Part shown: piece after piece, positions 43,332 through 52,624 of the stretch | Position numbering within the stretch: position 1 is the stretch's first letter | Layout of the letters: each line of letters starts with the position of its first letter | NCBI GenBank assembly: GCA_032716605.1 | Contig: CM064538.1 | Coordinates: 20,827,238 to 20,891,237 of the forward strand | DNA: 64,000 nucleotides | From: Paralithodes platypus | Taxonomy: Eukaryota > Arthropoda > Malacostraca > Decapoda > Lithodidae | Direction of reading: 5' to 3' | Translations under genes and position numbers: made by a program | Notes under the pieces: model-generated | Databases searched by the model: none | Seen by the model: only the letters and a program-made list of their open reading frames with translations | Told to the model about the DNA's origin: nothing

Positions 43332-43391
43332 AAGATTACAATCCCTTATATTATATTTCAGGGTAGGAACAGACGTTGGCCTTTGTTTCCT

Positions 43392-43662
<271 letters not shown>

Positions 43663-43786
43663 CCTGCATGTCAGAAAGCAATCATATTATATACCTATCT
43701 CTCTAACTTATCAAGATTACTCGAGTGAATTGGACCGAATTCTATTAATGTAATAGTAATAACATTGGGAGTGTATTACGGTTTGC

Positions 43787-43789
<3 letters not shown>

Positions 43790-43843
<54 letters not shown>

Positions 43844-44010
43844 ACACACACACAGACACAGACATACACACACAGACAGACACGCAGACACACACACACA
43901 CACAGACACAGACATACACACACAGACAGACACGCAGACACACACACACACACACACACAGACACAGACATACACACACAGACAGACACGCAGACACACA
44001 CACACACAGA
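43790..44010. repeat. (CA)n with ~52-bp minisatellite
   Basis: CA run to about 43840, then a unit with ACAGACATACACACACAGAC and AGACACGCAGACACAC repeated three times (starts near 43857, 43904, 43960). Confidence 0.9.
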
Positions 44011-44295
44011 CACACGGGCTGGGTTTGCCGAGTGGTTTTATGGCGCTGTACGCAGACAGTGATGTCGATGGTTCGAGTCCCCCAGAATCCTAAAGGTTAT
44101 TTTTGTTCTGCTATCCCGATGGACGGGATTGTATCGTGGTCCCTTCTTAGCCAAGCTGCTCAACTATCAGCTTGTGTTAGCCTACACGTACTTCTCACCA
44201 GTGCATCTGCGTATGTACTATGAGCGGAACTCGGCACCTCACAGTCAAAGGTCGCATGTGCCTTCGTAGTTAAGGTAGAATAAATATTTTACTGT
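44011..44295 (+). repeat. tRNA-derived SINE (Leu/Ser-like head)
   Basis: The head starts GGCTGGGTTTGCCGAGTGG, which resembles the 5' half and A box of tRNA-Leu/Ser, and has a B box GATGGTTCGAGTCCCCCAG. CTGGG near the start pairs with CCCAG at the head's end. A tRNA-unrelated body follows, to about GGTAGAATAAAT. A short polymerase III-type retroposon, non-coding. Confidence 0.65.
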
Positions 44296-44357
44296 ACCTA
44301 GGTTTAATGAAACTGTAGAGTTTCAACCTCACGGCTACAAGTGAACAATAAACCGAC

Positions 44358-44555
44358 AATTAATATTTGTATTATTACTATTATTACTATTACTGTCATT
44401 ATTATTATTAATATTTTTATTATCATTATTATTACTATTATTACTATTACTATCATTATTATTATTAATATTTTTATTATCATTATTATTACTATTATTA
44501 CTGTTATTATTATTGGTAATATTATTTGTATTATTATTATTACTATTATTGTTAC
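44358..44555. repeat. (ATT)n imperfect repeat
   Basis: TTATTACTATT-type sequence with a 60-base block (ATTATTATTAATATTTTTAT) repeated twice. Confidence 0.9.
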
Positions 44556-44639
44556 ACCCCCATACACCCCGACACACAACCAAATCAACACATACCCAAC
44601 ATTCCTCCTCTGTAACCTTCAACCACACACGTCCTTCCT

Positions 44640-44806
44640 ATCATACATACATACATACAACCCCTACCTTACCTGCATACATAACACATATACACATACA
44701 CATAGATACACACACACATGCACGTTCACTTAAATACAGGAAGAGTCTCCTTGGAACACACACATACACACACACACAAACACACACACACACACACACA
44801 CATACA

Positions 44807-44840
<34 letters not shown>

Positions 44841-44886
44841 AACTCACACACATACACACATTTTTGTCTGTCTCTTTCTATATACA

Positions 44887-44938
<52 letters not shown>

Positions 44939-45017
44939 CATATGTATGTATGTACACACACACTCACACATAATTATATTACCTACTGTAAGCATAATAT
45001 TATTGTTTATCTACTGC

Positions 45018-45072
<55 letters not shown>

Positions 45073-45095
45073 TCTCTCTCTCTCTCTCTCTCTAA
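44640..45095. repeat. (CATA)n, (CA)n, (AT)n and (CT)n tracts
   Basis: Short CATA and CA runs to 44865, AT at 44880-44935, CT at 45022-45092. The interval 45096-45391 is unassigned AT-rich sequence with one G-run. Confidence 0.88.
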
Positions 45096-45391
45096 CCTAC
45101 CAGCCTGCCCTCCCAGTCTATAATGTATAATTTCGCGAAAAATAGTAGACAGTGTATATTTGTAGGCATAATTTATCAGGGTCTAATAGCCTTAAGCACG
45201 CAAGCCAGTGCAGGGGGGAGGGGAGGGGAGGGGGGGAGCTTGTGATAGTTAGGTCTAGTATTAAATAGATATGAGAAAAAAATATATATACATATATAGA
45301 TATAAACTGTATATTGTATATAAACGCGGTGTATACTGTATGTGCCTGCTGCAGTCAGGTAGTATTTATATGATTATTTCATATATAATAA

Positions 45392-45538
45392 GTAACACCC
45401 CGTTCTTAACATTAATCATCAATTACAAACCCCAATGTACTTGAATAAACTAATGAAAGCATATGGTCCTCCCGGGATTCCAACTCGGGACACCACACCC
45501 AGAACCTATAAGTATCTAAACCATTACACCACCAACAC
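45392..45538 (-). repeat. tRNA-derived SINE family S1, copy 2
   Basis: Minus strand: A-box-like GTGGTGTAATGGTTTAGA, B-box-like CCCGAGTTGGAATCCC (one change from consensus), ACCATATGCTTTC, TATTCAAGTACATTGGGG and end GAACGGGGTGTTAC. It matches the copy at 5806-5933 to the last base of that block. Confidence 0.7.
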
Positions 45539-45689
45539 ACAGATGAACAAACGTATAGAGCAGAACAAATACATAAAGTTAGATACAAACAAATAAAAGT
45601 TCATATGATACATAATTATCTCTCCCTTGTTCCTCACACTAACTCCATACCTGTACTTGAAATAAAAAATACAGAATGTAGTCAATTTA

Positions 45690-45840
45690 CACCCACTCTC
45701 TCTCTCTCTCACACACAAACTCATACACTCTCTCTCACTCACTCACTCTCTCTCTCTCTCTCCTACACACACACTCACACTCTCACTGTCTCTCTCTCTC
45801 TCTCACTCACTCACTCTCACTCTCGCTCTCTCTCTCACAT
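45690..45840. repeat. (CT)n/(CA)n compound tract
   Basis: CT, CA and CTCA runs. Upstream 45539-45689 is AT-rich and unassigned. Confidence 0.88.
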
Positions 45841-45849
45841 TTTTCATAT

Positions 45850-46480
45850 ATCTAGGGTTTGCTAACTGCACTAGAATTAAATTCTGGCCACCTCGCTGGA
45901 ATCGTAGGATATATGTGGCTAGTATATACAGTATCTCTCTCTCTCTCTCTCTCTCTTCTTTTCTATCCTTTCCTTCAACTTTCCTTTTCTATCGGATATG
46001 CCATCTCTACTAGAATTAAGTCCTGACCACCTCGTTTGGATCGTAAGGTATGTGTGGCCAGTGTATCTATGTAAATCAATGTATCTCTCTCTCTCTCTCT
46101 CTCTCTTTCTTCTTCTTCTTCTTCTTCTTCTTTGCGTATCATTCCTTCCACTTTCCCTTACTATCGGGTTTGCTATCACTACTAGAAGAAGTCCTGACCA
46201 CCTCGCTGGGATTGCAAGGTCTGTGTGGCCAGTGTATCTATATAAATGTATAAATATCTCTCACACACACACTCACTCTCACTCTAACACACACTCTCTC
46301 AATCTCTCTCTCTCACACACACACACATACACACACACACACACTCTCTCTCTCTCTCTCCTTTGCTATCCTTACCTTGTACTTAGGAGCAAATTGTGTT
46401 AGAATTATGCCCGGACTGCCTACTAGGGGCCGCAAGGTCTGTGCAGTCTGTGTATATATGTAATTTTATGTAACTAACGT
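45850..46480 (+). repeat. four family E units in tandem, separated by CT/CA tracts
   Basis: Units near 45855, 45985, 46140 and 46370 each carry TTTGCTATC-like sequence, then TCCTGACCACCTCGCTGGGA-type sequence, then CAAGGTCTGTGTGGCCAGTG and TATCTATGTAA. CT runs of 25-30 bases and a CA/CT block sit between them. Single copies also occur at 5734 and 39440. Confidence 0.7.
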
Positions 46481-46730
46481 ATGCCAAGATAAATACCATT
46501 ACTAACCCAACCATTCTTTTCTTTTCAGGTAAGCTCTCTCTCTCTACACACACACTCCCTCTCTCTCTCTCTCGCTCACATACGCACACACACTCATATA
46601 CTCTTCCACACTCACACACATACTCTTCCACACACACACACACACACTCTCTCTCTCTCTCATCTATGCCAAGATAAATACTATTACTAACTCACTGTTT
46701 TTTTCTTTTCAGGTAAGTTTGAATTCTGCA
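46481..46730 (+). promoter_or_regulatory. duplicated branch point, acceptor and donor motif
   Basis: Two copies of an about 55-base block starting ATGCCAAGATAAATAC. Each has TACTAAC (46500-46506, 46685-46691), a pyrimidine tract with TTTTCTTTTCAG, and then immediately GTAAG, giving CAG|GTAAG at 46528/46529 and 46712/46713. The order matches a recursive (zero-length exon) splice site. Between the copies lie CT and CA tracts. No coding exon is visible in the window, so function is unproven. Confidence 0.45.
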
Positions 46731-46765
46731 ACCAGTTTGTTGAAGGTGGAAGTGGTGGTGAGTGT

Positions 46766-47188
46766 TTTAGGGGGATGGGCCGTTTTTCTGGTCCCCCTTC
46801 CCCCTCATGTTTAGCCTTATTGTTTTCAGATTTTAGGATGTTTGCCCCATTAGTTAGTCGATTTTAATTAAGACCCTTTGCCCCATTTCTTCATTAATAT
46901 TTAGACCTTTCGTGCTATTTAGGTGTCGATTTTTTTCCTGGCGAACGATAGTGAGCTTGTGACTTTGGAAGAACCGGCCTTTGGCCGGGAAATTTTTCTA
47001 CCGAAAAATGTACAAATTAATCTACAAGGTGGATATAATGGATTTTTTTGTTTTAATTTGATGGAGGTCTAGGGAAGAAACTAGAAAAATAATGAATACA
47101 TGCAAAAATAATGATGGAGGTCTAGGGAGGAAACCAGACAAATAATGAATACATGCAAAACTCGCCCAAAAAGTGAACCATCCCCCCT
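46766..47188 (-). mobile_element. family A element with partial right-arm duplication
   Basis: GGGGGATGGGCCGTTTTTCT at the left, a GAACGATAGTGAGC core, CCGGCCTTTGGCCGG hairpin, then GATGGAGGTCTAGGGARGAAA with AATAATGAATACATGC present twice. Confidence 0.78.
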
Positions 47189-47378
47189 GTACCAGCGACG
47201 TCTTTATTTATTTAACTCTAGCTAGATTTAGACGATTTTATGCAGCTCAGTAAGGATCTCTGGTCATTGAGATAGTTGGAACCTTATATATTGCTAGACG
47301 TCCTTCCTAAGCTGAAAACATCGATTAGTAGTAGCCAAGATGCAGTCATAATCATTTCGACGGTACAGAAGGGGTTAA
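47187..47378 (+). mobile_element. family C hairpin element
   Basis: Left CCTGTACCAGCGACGTC and right GACGGTACAGAAGGGGTTAA (TTAA 47375-47378). Inner TAGACGATTTTATGCAGCTC against CCTTCCTAAGCTGAAAAC. Confidence 0.75.
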
Positions 47379-47470
47379 GTCCACAAGTATCAACCTCTTA
47401 ATTTCGATTTTCTGGCTAATATTAGACGATTTTATTCATTCTAGGAAGGAGTTTTGAAAGTCAGGAGAAT
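47376..47470 (+). repeat. ~90-bp direct repeat, copy 1 (family C arm)
   Basis: CCACAAGTATCAACC, TTTTCTGGCTAATATTAGAC, TTCATTCTAGGAAGGAG and GTCAGGAG. Copy 2 at 47837-47930 has the same blocks, on the other side of a family A element. Confidence 0.8.
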
Positions 47471-47839
47471 AAGGGGAGGTGGGCGTATTTATTTTAGCAT
47501 GCATGTATATTTTTTATTATTTTATTAGTTTCCTCTCAATACCTCCAACAAGCTTAAGAAAACATCCATTAGATCCCCCTTCTAGATTAATTTGTAAATT
47601 TTTTGGTAGAAAAGAGTCTTGGCCAAAGGCCAGTTCTTCCTAAATTACAGGCTCACTATCGTTCTCCAAGAAAAAAAATTGACACATAAATAGCACGAAA
47701 GGTCTTAATACCGACACAGAAATGGGGCGAAATGTCTTGAAAGCGACAAACTAATGGACCGAACGTCATAAGATATGAACACTAGTGGGGCTAAACACGA
47801 GAGAGAAGGGGGACCAGAAAACGACCCATCTGCCCTTAA
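47469..47839 (+). mobile_element. family A element between ~90-bp direct repeats
   Basis: Starts ATAAGGGGAGGTGGGC, ends CATCTGCCCTTAA. The hairpin reads TTGGCC-AAA-GGCCAG (47619-47633), with a T-A pair (47620/47632) replacing the usual C-G. Confidence 0.83.
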
Positions 47840-47930
47840 ATCCACAAGTATCAACCTATTCATATTTTTCTGGCTATTATTAGACAATTTTATTCATTCT
47901 AGGAAGGGGTTTCGAGAGTCAGGGGGTTAA
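47837..47930 (+). repeat. ~90-bp direct repeat, copy 2
   Basis: Same blocks as 47376-47470, ending in AGTCAGGGGGTTAA, where the family D element begins. Confidence 0.8.
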
Positions 47931-48155
47931 TTGACTATATGCGAGTTTCAGGCTATAAGGAAGTTGGAGCCGTGAACATCGATATTAAACAGAAATGCAA
48001 TAATAGTGTTCGTTTCTGATGGATAAATGGTATGTCGAATTGGGTTTTATGGATTTATAAATGTACTACGACCATATCTTAGCTGATAATTCTGCTAGAT
48101 ATCGATGTCTACGGCTCCAACTTCCTTATAGCCTGAAACTCGCATGTGGTCAATT
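47929..48155. mobile_element. family D hairpin element inserted in family C
   Basis: AATTGACTATATGCGAG and CTCGCATGTGGTCAATT ends with long inverted arms (GGCTATAAGGAAGTTGGAGC). The sequence after it (48159-48215: CCACAGATCCTTCCAAAGC, ACAATCGTCTAAATGGGT) is the missing right arm of the family C copy whose left arm ends at 47928. Confidence 0.8.
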
Positions 48156-48293
48156 GAGGCCCACAGATCCTTCCAAAGCTGCATACAATCGTCTAAATGG
48201 GTTTGCCTAAGTAATACCATTGTTATGAGAATATTTGTGTTCAACCGTCAGATCAATTATCAAGACTACTGTACCCATACGAAACATTAATAT

Positions 48294-48663
48294 TTAAGGG
48301 GAGATGGGCCGGTTTTCTGGTTCCCTTTCTCCCTCGTGTTAAGCCCTATTTGTGTTTATATTATTAGACGTTCGGCCCATTAGTTTGGCGATTTTAACAC
48401 CTTTCGCCCCATTTCCTTGAAAATTTTAAGACCTTTCGTGCCATTTAGGTGTCAATTTTTCCATGGCGAGCGTGAGCGAGCCTGAAATTTTAAGAGGTAT
48501 CGGCCTTCGGCCGGGACATTTTTCTACCGAAAAATTTACAAATTTATCTTGAAGGGGGATCTAGGGGGTGTTTTTCTAAGCTTGATGGAAGTCTAGCTTG
48601 AAAACTAAGAAATAAAGGAATAATTTAATTAATAGACCAGAACAACGGCCCATCTCCCCTTAA
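48294..48663 (-). mobile_element. family A hairpin element
   Basis: TTAA at 48294-48297 and 48660-48663. Core GAGCGTGAGCGAGCC, hairpin CGGCCTTCGGCCG. Its last TTAA is also the first TTAA of the following family C element. Confidence 0.87.
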
Positions 48664-48710
48664 CCCTTTGAAGATTGTGGCGCATGTTGACATTCTATTC
48701 TGGCTATCAT

Positions 48711-49436
48711 TAGACGAGTACCGGTATATATCGTTCATTAGACGAGTACCGGTATATATCGTTCATTAGACGAGTACCGGTATATATCGTTCATTAGACG
48801 AGTACCGGTATATATCGTTCATTAGACGAGTACCGGTATATATCGTTCATTAGACGAGTACCGGTATATATCGTTCATTAGACGAGTACCGGTATATATC
48901 GTTCATTAGACGAGTACCGGTATATATCGTTCATTAGACGAGTACCGGTATATATCGTTCATTAGACGAGTACCGGTATATATCGTTCATTAGACGAGTA
49001 CCGGTATATATCGTTCATTAGACGAGTACCGGTATATATCGTTCATTAGACGAGTACCGGTATATATCGTTCATTAGACGAGTACCGGTATATATCGTTC
49101 ATTAGACGAGTACCGGTATATATCGTTCATTAGACGAGTACCGGTATATATCGTTCATTAGACGAGTACCGGTATATATCGTTCATTAGACGAGTACCGG
49201 TATATATCGTTCATTAGACGAGTACCGGTATATATCGTTCATTAGACGAGTACCGGTATATATCGTTCATTAGACGAGTACCGGTATATATCGTTCATTA
49301 GACGAGTACCGGTATATATCGTTCATTAGACGAGTACCGGTATATATCGTTCATTAGACGAGTACCGGTATATATCGTTCATTAGACGAGTACCGGTATA
49401 TATCGTTCATTAGACGAGTACCGGTATATATCGTTC
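48711..49436 (+). repeat. 28-bp satellite, about 26 copies
   Basis: Unit contains TTAGACGAGTACCGGTATAT and ATCGTTCA; spacing is 28 where measured (48721, 48749). I saw no mismatch between copies. ACCGGT gives an inverted repeat in each unit. No spacers. Confidence 0.97.
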
Positions 49437-49476
49437 AGCAAGGATCTGTGGGAATCAAAATGGTTAAGACTTCTTC

Positions 49477-49704
49477 AATTGACCACTTGCGAGTTTCAGG
49501 GTAAAAGGAAGTTGGAGCTGTAGAGATAGATAGTAAATAGAAATGCAATAATTATGTAGGTTTCTAATGGCTAAAGAGAATGTTGAATTGGGTTTTATGT
49601 ATTTATATTATGTGCTACAGCCGCATGTTAACAGGTGATTCTGTCGAATATCAATATCTACAGCTCCAACTTCCTTATAGAACAAAGCTTGCAAATGGTC
49701 AATT
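49477..49704. mobile_element. family D hairpin element
   Basis: AATTGACCACTTGCGAG at the left and CTTGCAAATGGTCAATT at the right; arms GAAGTTGGAGCTG and CAGCTCCAACTTCC pair. Lies inside a family C copy. Confidence 0.8.
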
Positions 49705-49801
49705 AGCCCTCACAGTTACATACACCCTTCCTAAGATGAACAAAATCATCTAATAATAGCCAGAACACAGAAAAAAAATGCGTATTCAGATCTTAAAAGG
49801 C

Positions 49802-50165
49802 TTAAGGGGAGGCAGACCGTTTTTCTGGACCCCCTTCTCCCTAATGTTTAGCTCCACTAGTTTTGAGATTATAAGACGTTCGGGTCATTAGTTTGGCGAT
49901 TTTATCACCTTGCGCCCCATTTCTTTGTCAATTTTAAGATCTTTCGTGCCATTTAGGTGTCGATTATTTGCTGGCGAGCGATTGCGAGCCTGCAATTTTA
50001 AGAGGAACCGGCCTTTGGCCGGGACGTTTTTCTACCGAAAGCTTTACAAGTTTATCTTGAAGGGGGTGTTTTTCTAAGCTTGATGGAGGTCTAGGGAGGA
50101 AACTAAAAAAAATATATATGAATAAATGAACTAATAGACCAAATAAACAGCCAGTCTCCCCTTAA
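49802..50165 (-). mobile_element. family A hairpin element
   Basis: TTAA ends, GAGCGATTGCGAGCC core, CCGGCCTTTGGCCGG hairpin, CTTGATGGAGGTCTAGGGAG arm, right end AGTCTCCCCTTAA. Confidence 0.87.
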
Positions 50166-50289
50166 TTTGTATTACGGACATTATGAAAAAAACAGTACCA
50201 TAATTATCAAACACTGCATGTTCATATCTACAAAGCTACAATTGCCATCCTAAGTCAAAGTAAAAAAATACTTATATCGGATTTTCAAT

Positions 50290-50530
50290 GAGAGAGAGAG
50301 AGAGAGATGATGCACTTTTTACCACCATACACTCCCTGCTGAATAGCAAGGCTAGGGTGGGAGCCCTGATGAAGCTGGGACTTTGTGAATAGTTGCCACA
50401 GATTGCTAGACCGCACCGTTCACCAACAGCACTGACATCTGCCAATAACTCACTGGCTGGCCTGAGGCTCGAACCGTCAACCTCATGGTTAGCAGGCGAA
50501 CGCTCTACCAATCGAGCTACGGCTTGTGGC
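50290..50530 (-). repeat. tRNA-derived SINE with (CT)n tail
   Basis: Minus strand: GTAGCTCGATTGGTAGAGC is a good A box and D arm (50503-50521) and ACGGTTCGAGCCTC a B box (about 50465-50478). The anticodon and acceptor stems pair poorly, so this is not a working tRNA. A body of about 150 bases follows, then CTCTCTCTC at 50291-50307 as a simple tail. A 79-codon open frame on this strand is incidental. Confidence 0.7.
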
Positions 50531-50565
50531 CGTAAATTAGTAAATAAGTAAATAAGTAAATAAAT

Positions 50566-50572
<7 letters not shown>

Positions 50573-50637
<65 letters not shown>
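50573..50637. repeat. (GA)n microsatellite
   Basis: About 32 GA units. The next 255 bases (50638-50892) are unassigned. Confidence 0.95.
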
Positions 50638-50640
<3 letters not shown>

Positions 50641-50892
50641 ATATACACTAGTTTAATTGCTTTATTGGGCCGCAGTGAAGCCAACAGAAGATAAACTAAT
50701 TGTCCAATAGATGGCGCGCAGAGTCGATCGAACCAGCCATTAAGATAGACACATACAAGAAAACAAAAACTATATAGGAATTTGGCATAAACATTACGTT
50801 ATCCATAATGCAGTTGGGTCTAAGTACATGATTAGATTAATATCCATATTTCGAAAATAGATATTAATCGTGATCGTGTACTCAATCCTTGA

Positions 50893-51110
50893 CCATGTTG
50901 GTGGTGTTATGGTTTAGATTCTAATGTTCTGGGTGAGGTGTCCCGAGTTCGAATCCCAGGAGGATCATATGCTTTCATTAGTATTAATACACACACACAC
51001 ACACACACATACAAGCAAAAAAAAAAAAAAAAGCACACACAAGCACAAACACACACTCACACACACCCACAAGCAGACACCCACCCACACACACACAACC
51101 ACAATTAACA
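50893..51110 (+). repeat. tRNA-derived SINE family S1, copy 3, with CA tracts
   Basis: GTTGGTGGTGTTATGGTTTAG, CCCGAGTTCGAATCCC and ATCATATGCTTTC match the other S1 copies; the body is replaced after 50980 by CA tracts and an A-run (51019-51033). Confidence 0.68.
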
Positions 51111-51204
51111 TCAAAACAAGTCAAAACAAACCCAAAACAACATCCACAAAGGCTTTCAAATGAACACTGAATGAGAAAAAGGAATGCTATGAATATTTAG
51201 AAGA

Positions 51205-51269
51205 GAGAAAGAGAGAGAGAGAGAGGAGATGAGGTAGATTGTAAGGGATACACAATAAAGATGGTAATT

Positions 51270-51327
<58 letters not shown>

Positions 51328-51504
51328 TGAGAGAGAGAGATGAGAGAGAGAGAGTGGAGGAGGAGAGAGAGAGAGAGAGAGGGAGGAGAGAGAGAGAGAG
51401 AGAGAGAGTGAGAGAGAGAGAGAGAGAGTGAGAGAGAGAGGAGGGAGGAGAGAGAGTGAGAGGAGGATCAGAGGAGAGAGGAGAGAGGAGGAGGTAATGA
51501 GAGG

Positions 51505-51576
<72 letters not shown>

Positions 51577-51629
51577 GAGAGAGAGAGGGGAGAGGAGGTA
51601 GACTGTAAGGGATACACAATAAAGATGGT

Positions 51630-51677
<48 letters not shown>

Positions 51678-51709
51678 GTAGATTGTAAGGGATACACAAT
51701 AAAGATGAT

Positions 51710-51800
<91 letters not shown>
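51205..51800. repeat. ~600-bp (GA)n region with a repeated 40-bp insert
   Basis: GA runs with AGGAG breaks. A block GGATACACAATAAAGATGGT with TAATTGAGAG occurs three times (about 51247, 51611, 51690). Long Ser-Leu frames are artefacts. Confidence 0.93.
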
Positions 51801-51803
<3 letters not shown>

Positions 51804-52132
51804 CAACTGCATACATTTTTCTAGCCAAAACCTCACGTTAGGGAAGGGAGCCAGGGCAGGATATAACTGCATTTATACACATATACAGTATATTTGGTCC
51901 TATATCTATATCATGTATTTGTTGAATTTACTATATAGTGTAAATCTATCATTTCATCCATCTTTATATATACTGTATATGCAACATTACAAACATCCAG
52001 GCGGATGGGACTCGTCAAATTTGGTCGGCAACCCGTCTAGAGGAATAAACCTTATACAAAATGCTTTACTGCTCATCTACAGTTGAAGTAAGTTGGGGGA
52101 TGAACTAGCCAGCCAAAGCATTGGTTCACATT
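51801..52132. other. unassigned sequence
   Basis: AT-rich 330 bases, no recognised repeat or domain. Confidence 0.45.
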
Positions 52133-52484
52133 ATAAGGGGACAGTGGTTATTGTTAGGGTCCATTTATTTATATATTCATTTATTTTCTAGTTTCCTCCC
52201 TAGACGTCCATCAAACTTAAACAAAAAAACATCCATTAGATCCCCCTTCGAGATCAATTTGTAAATTTTTCGGTAGAAAAATGTAACGGCCAAAGGCCGG
52301 TTCCTGAACAATTACACTCGCTATCGCTCGCCAGGAAAAAAAATCGACACCTAAAGGGCACGAACGGCCTTAATATTGACAAAGAAATGGGGTGAAAGGT
52401 CTTAAAATCGCCAAACTAATGGGATAAGCATGAGGAAGAAGGGAGGACAGCAAAGCCAACCATCACCCCCCCCCCCACCCTTAA
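52133..52484 (+). mobile_element. family A element (subfamily 2)
   Basis: TATAAGGGGACAGTGGTTAT start, the subfamily-2 ATTCATTTATT insert, hairpin CGGCCAAAGGCCGG, CTCGCTATCGCTCGCCAGG, right end reaching TTAA at 52481-52484 through a C-run. Confidence 0.83.
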
Positions 52485-52624
52485 CAAAATTGGTTCCCAT
52501 TTCAAGAGTATGAAGAGCCTAGGGCATCCAAGTGTAGCACCAATACCAATACTATTACCAGCTGTTCGGTAACATTACGTTGGCTATGTGATCACGTTAT
52601 TGTCATTGTATTATGCACCATCAC

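Larger units (their letters stand above)
48660..49805 (+). mobile_element. family C element split by a satellite and a family D element
   Basis: The left arm TTAACCCTTTGAAGATTGTG ends at ATTAGACGA (48710-48718), where a 28-bp satellite starts. GCAAGGATCTGTGGGAATC follows the satellite, then a family D copy, then the right arm CACCCTTCCTAAGATGAAC, AAAATCATCTAATAATAGCC and TTAA at 49802-49805, shared with the next family A copy. Confidence 0.75.

Noticed and set aside
50460..50530. Functional tRNA gene on the minus strand
   Set aside because: Good A and B boxes, but the anticodon and acceptor stems do not pair and a non-tRNA body with a CT tail follows; SINE head.
51187..51872. Several long open frames (up to 213 codons) rich in Ser-Leu
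   Set aside because: Pure translation of (GA)n/(CT)n DNA. The same holds for Arg-Glu, Val-Cys and His-Thr frames at 3059-3880, 12708-13379, 26025-26441, 31936-32405, 42494-43681, 43717-44223 and 44513-45130.
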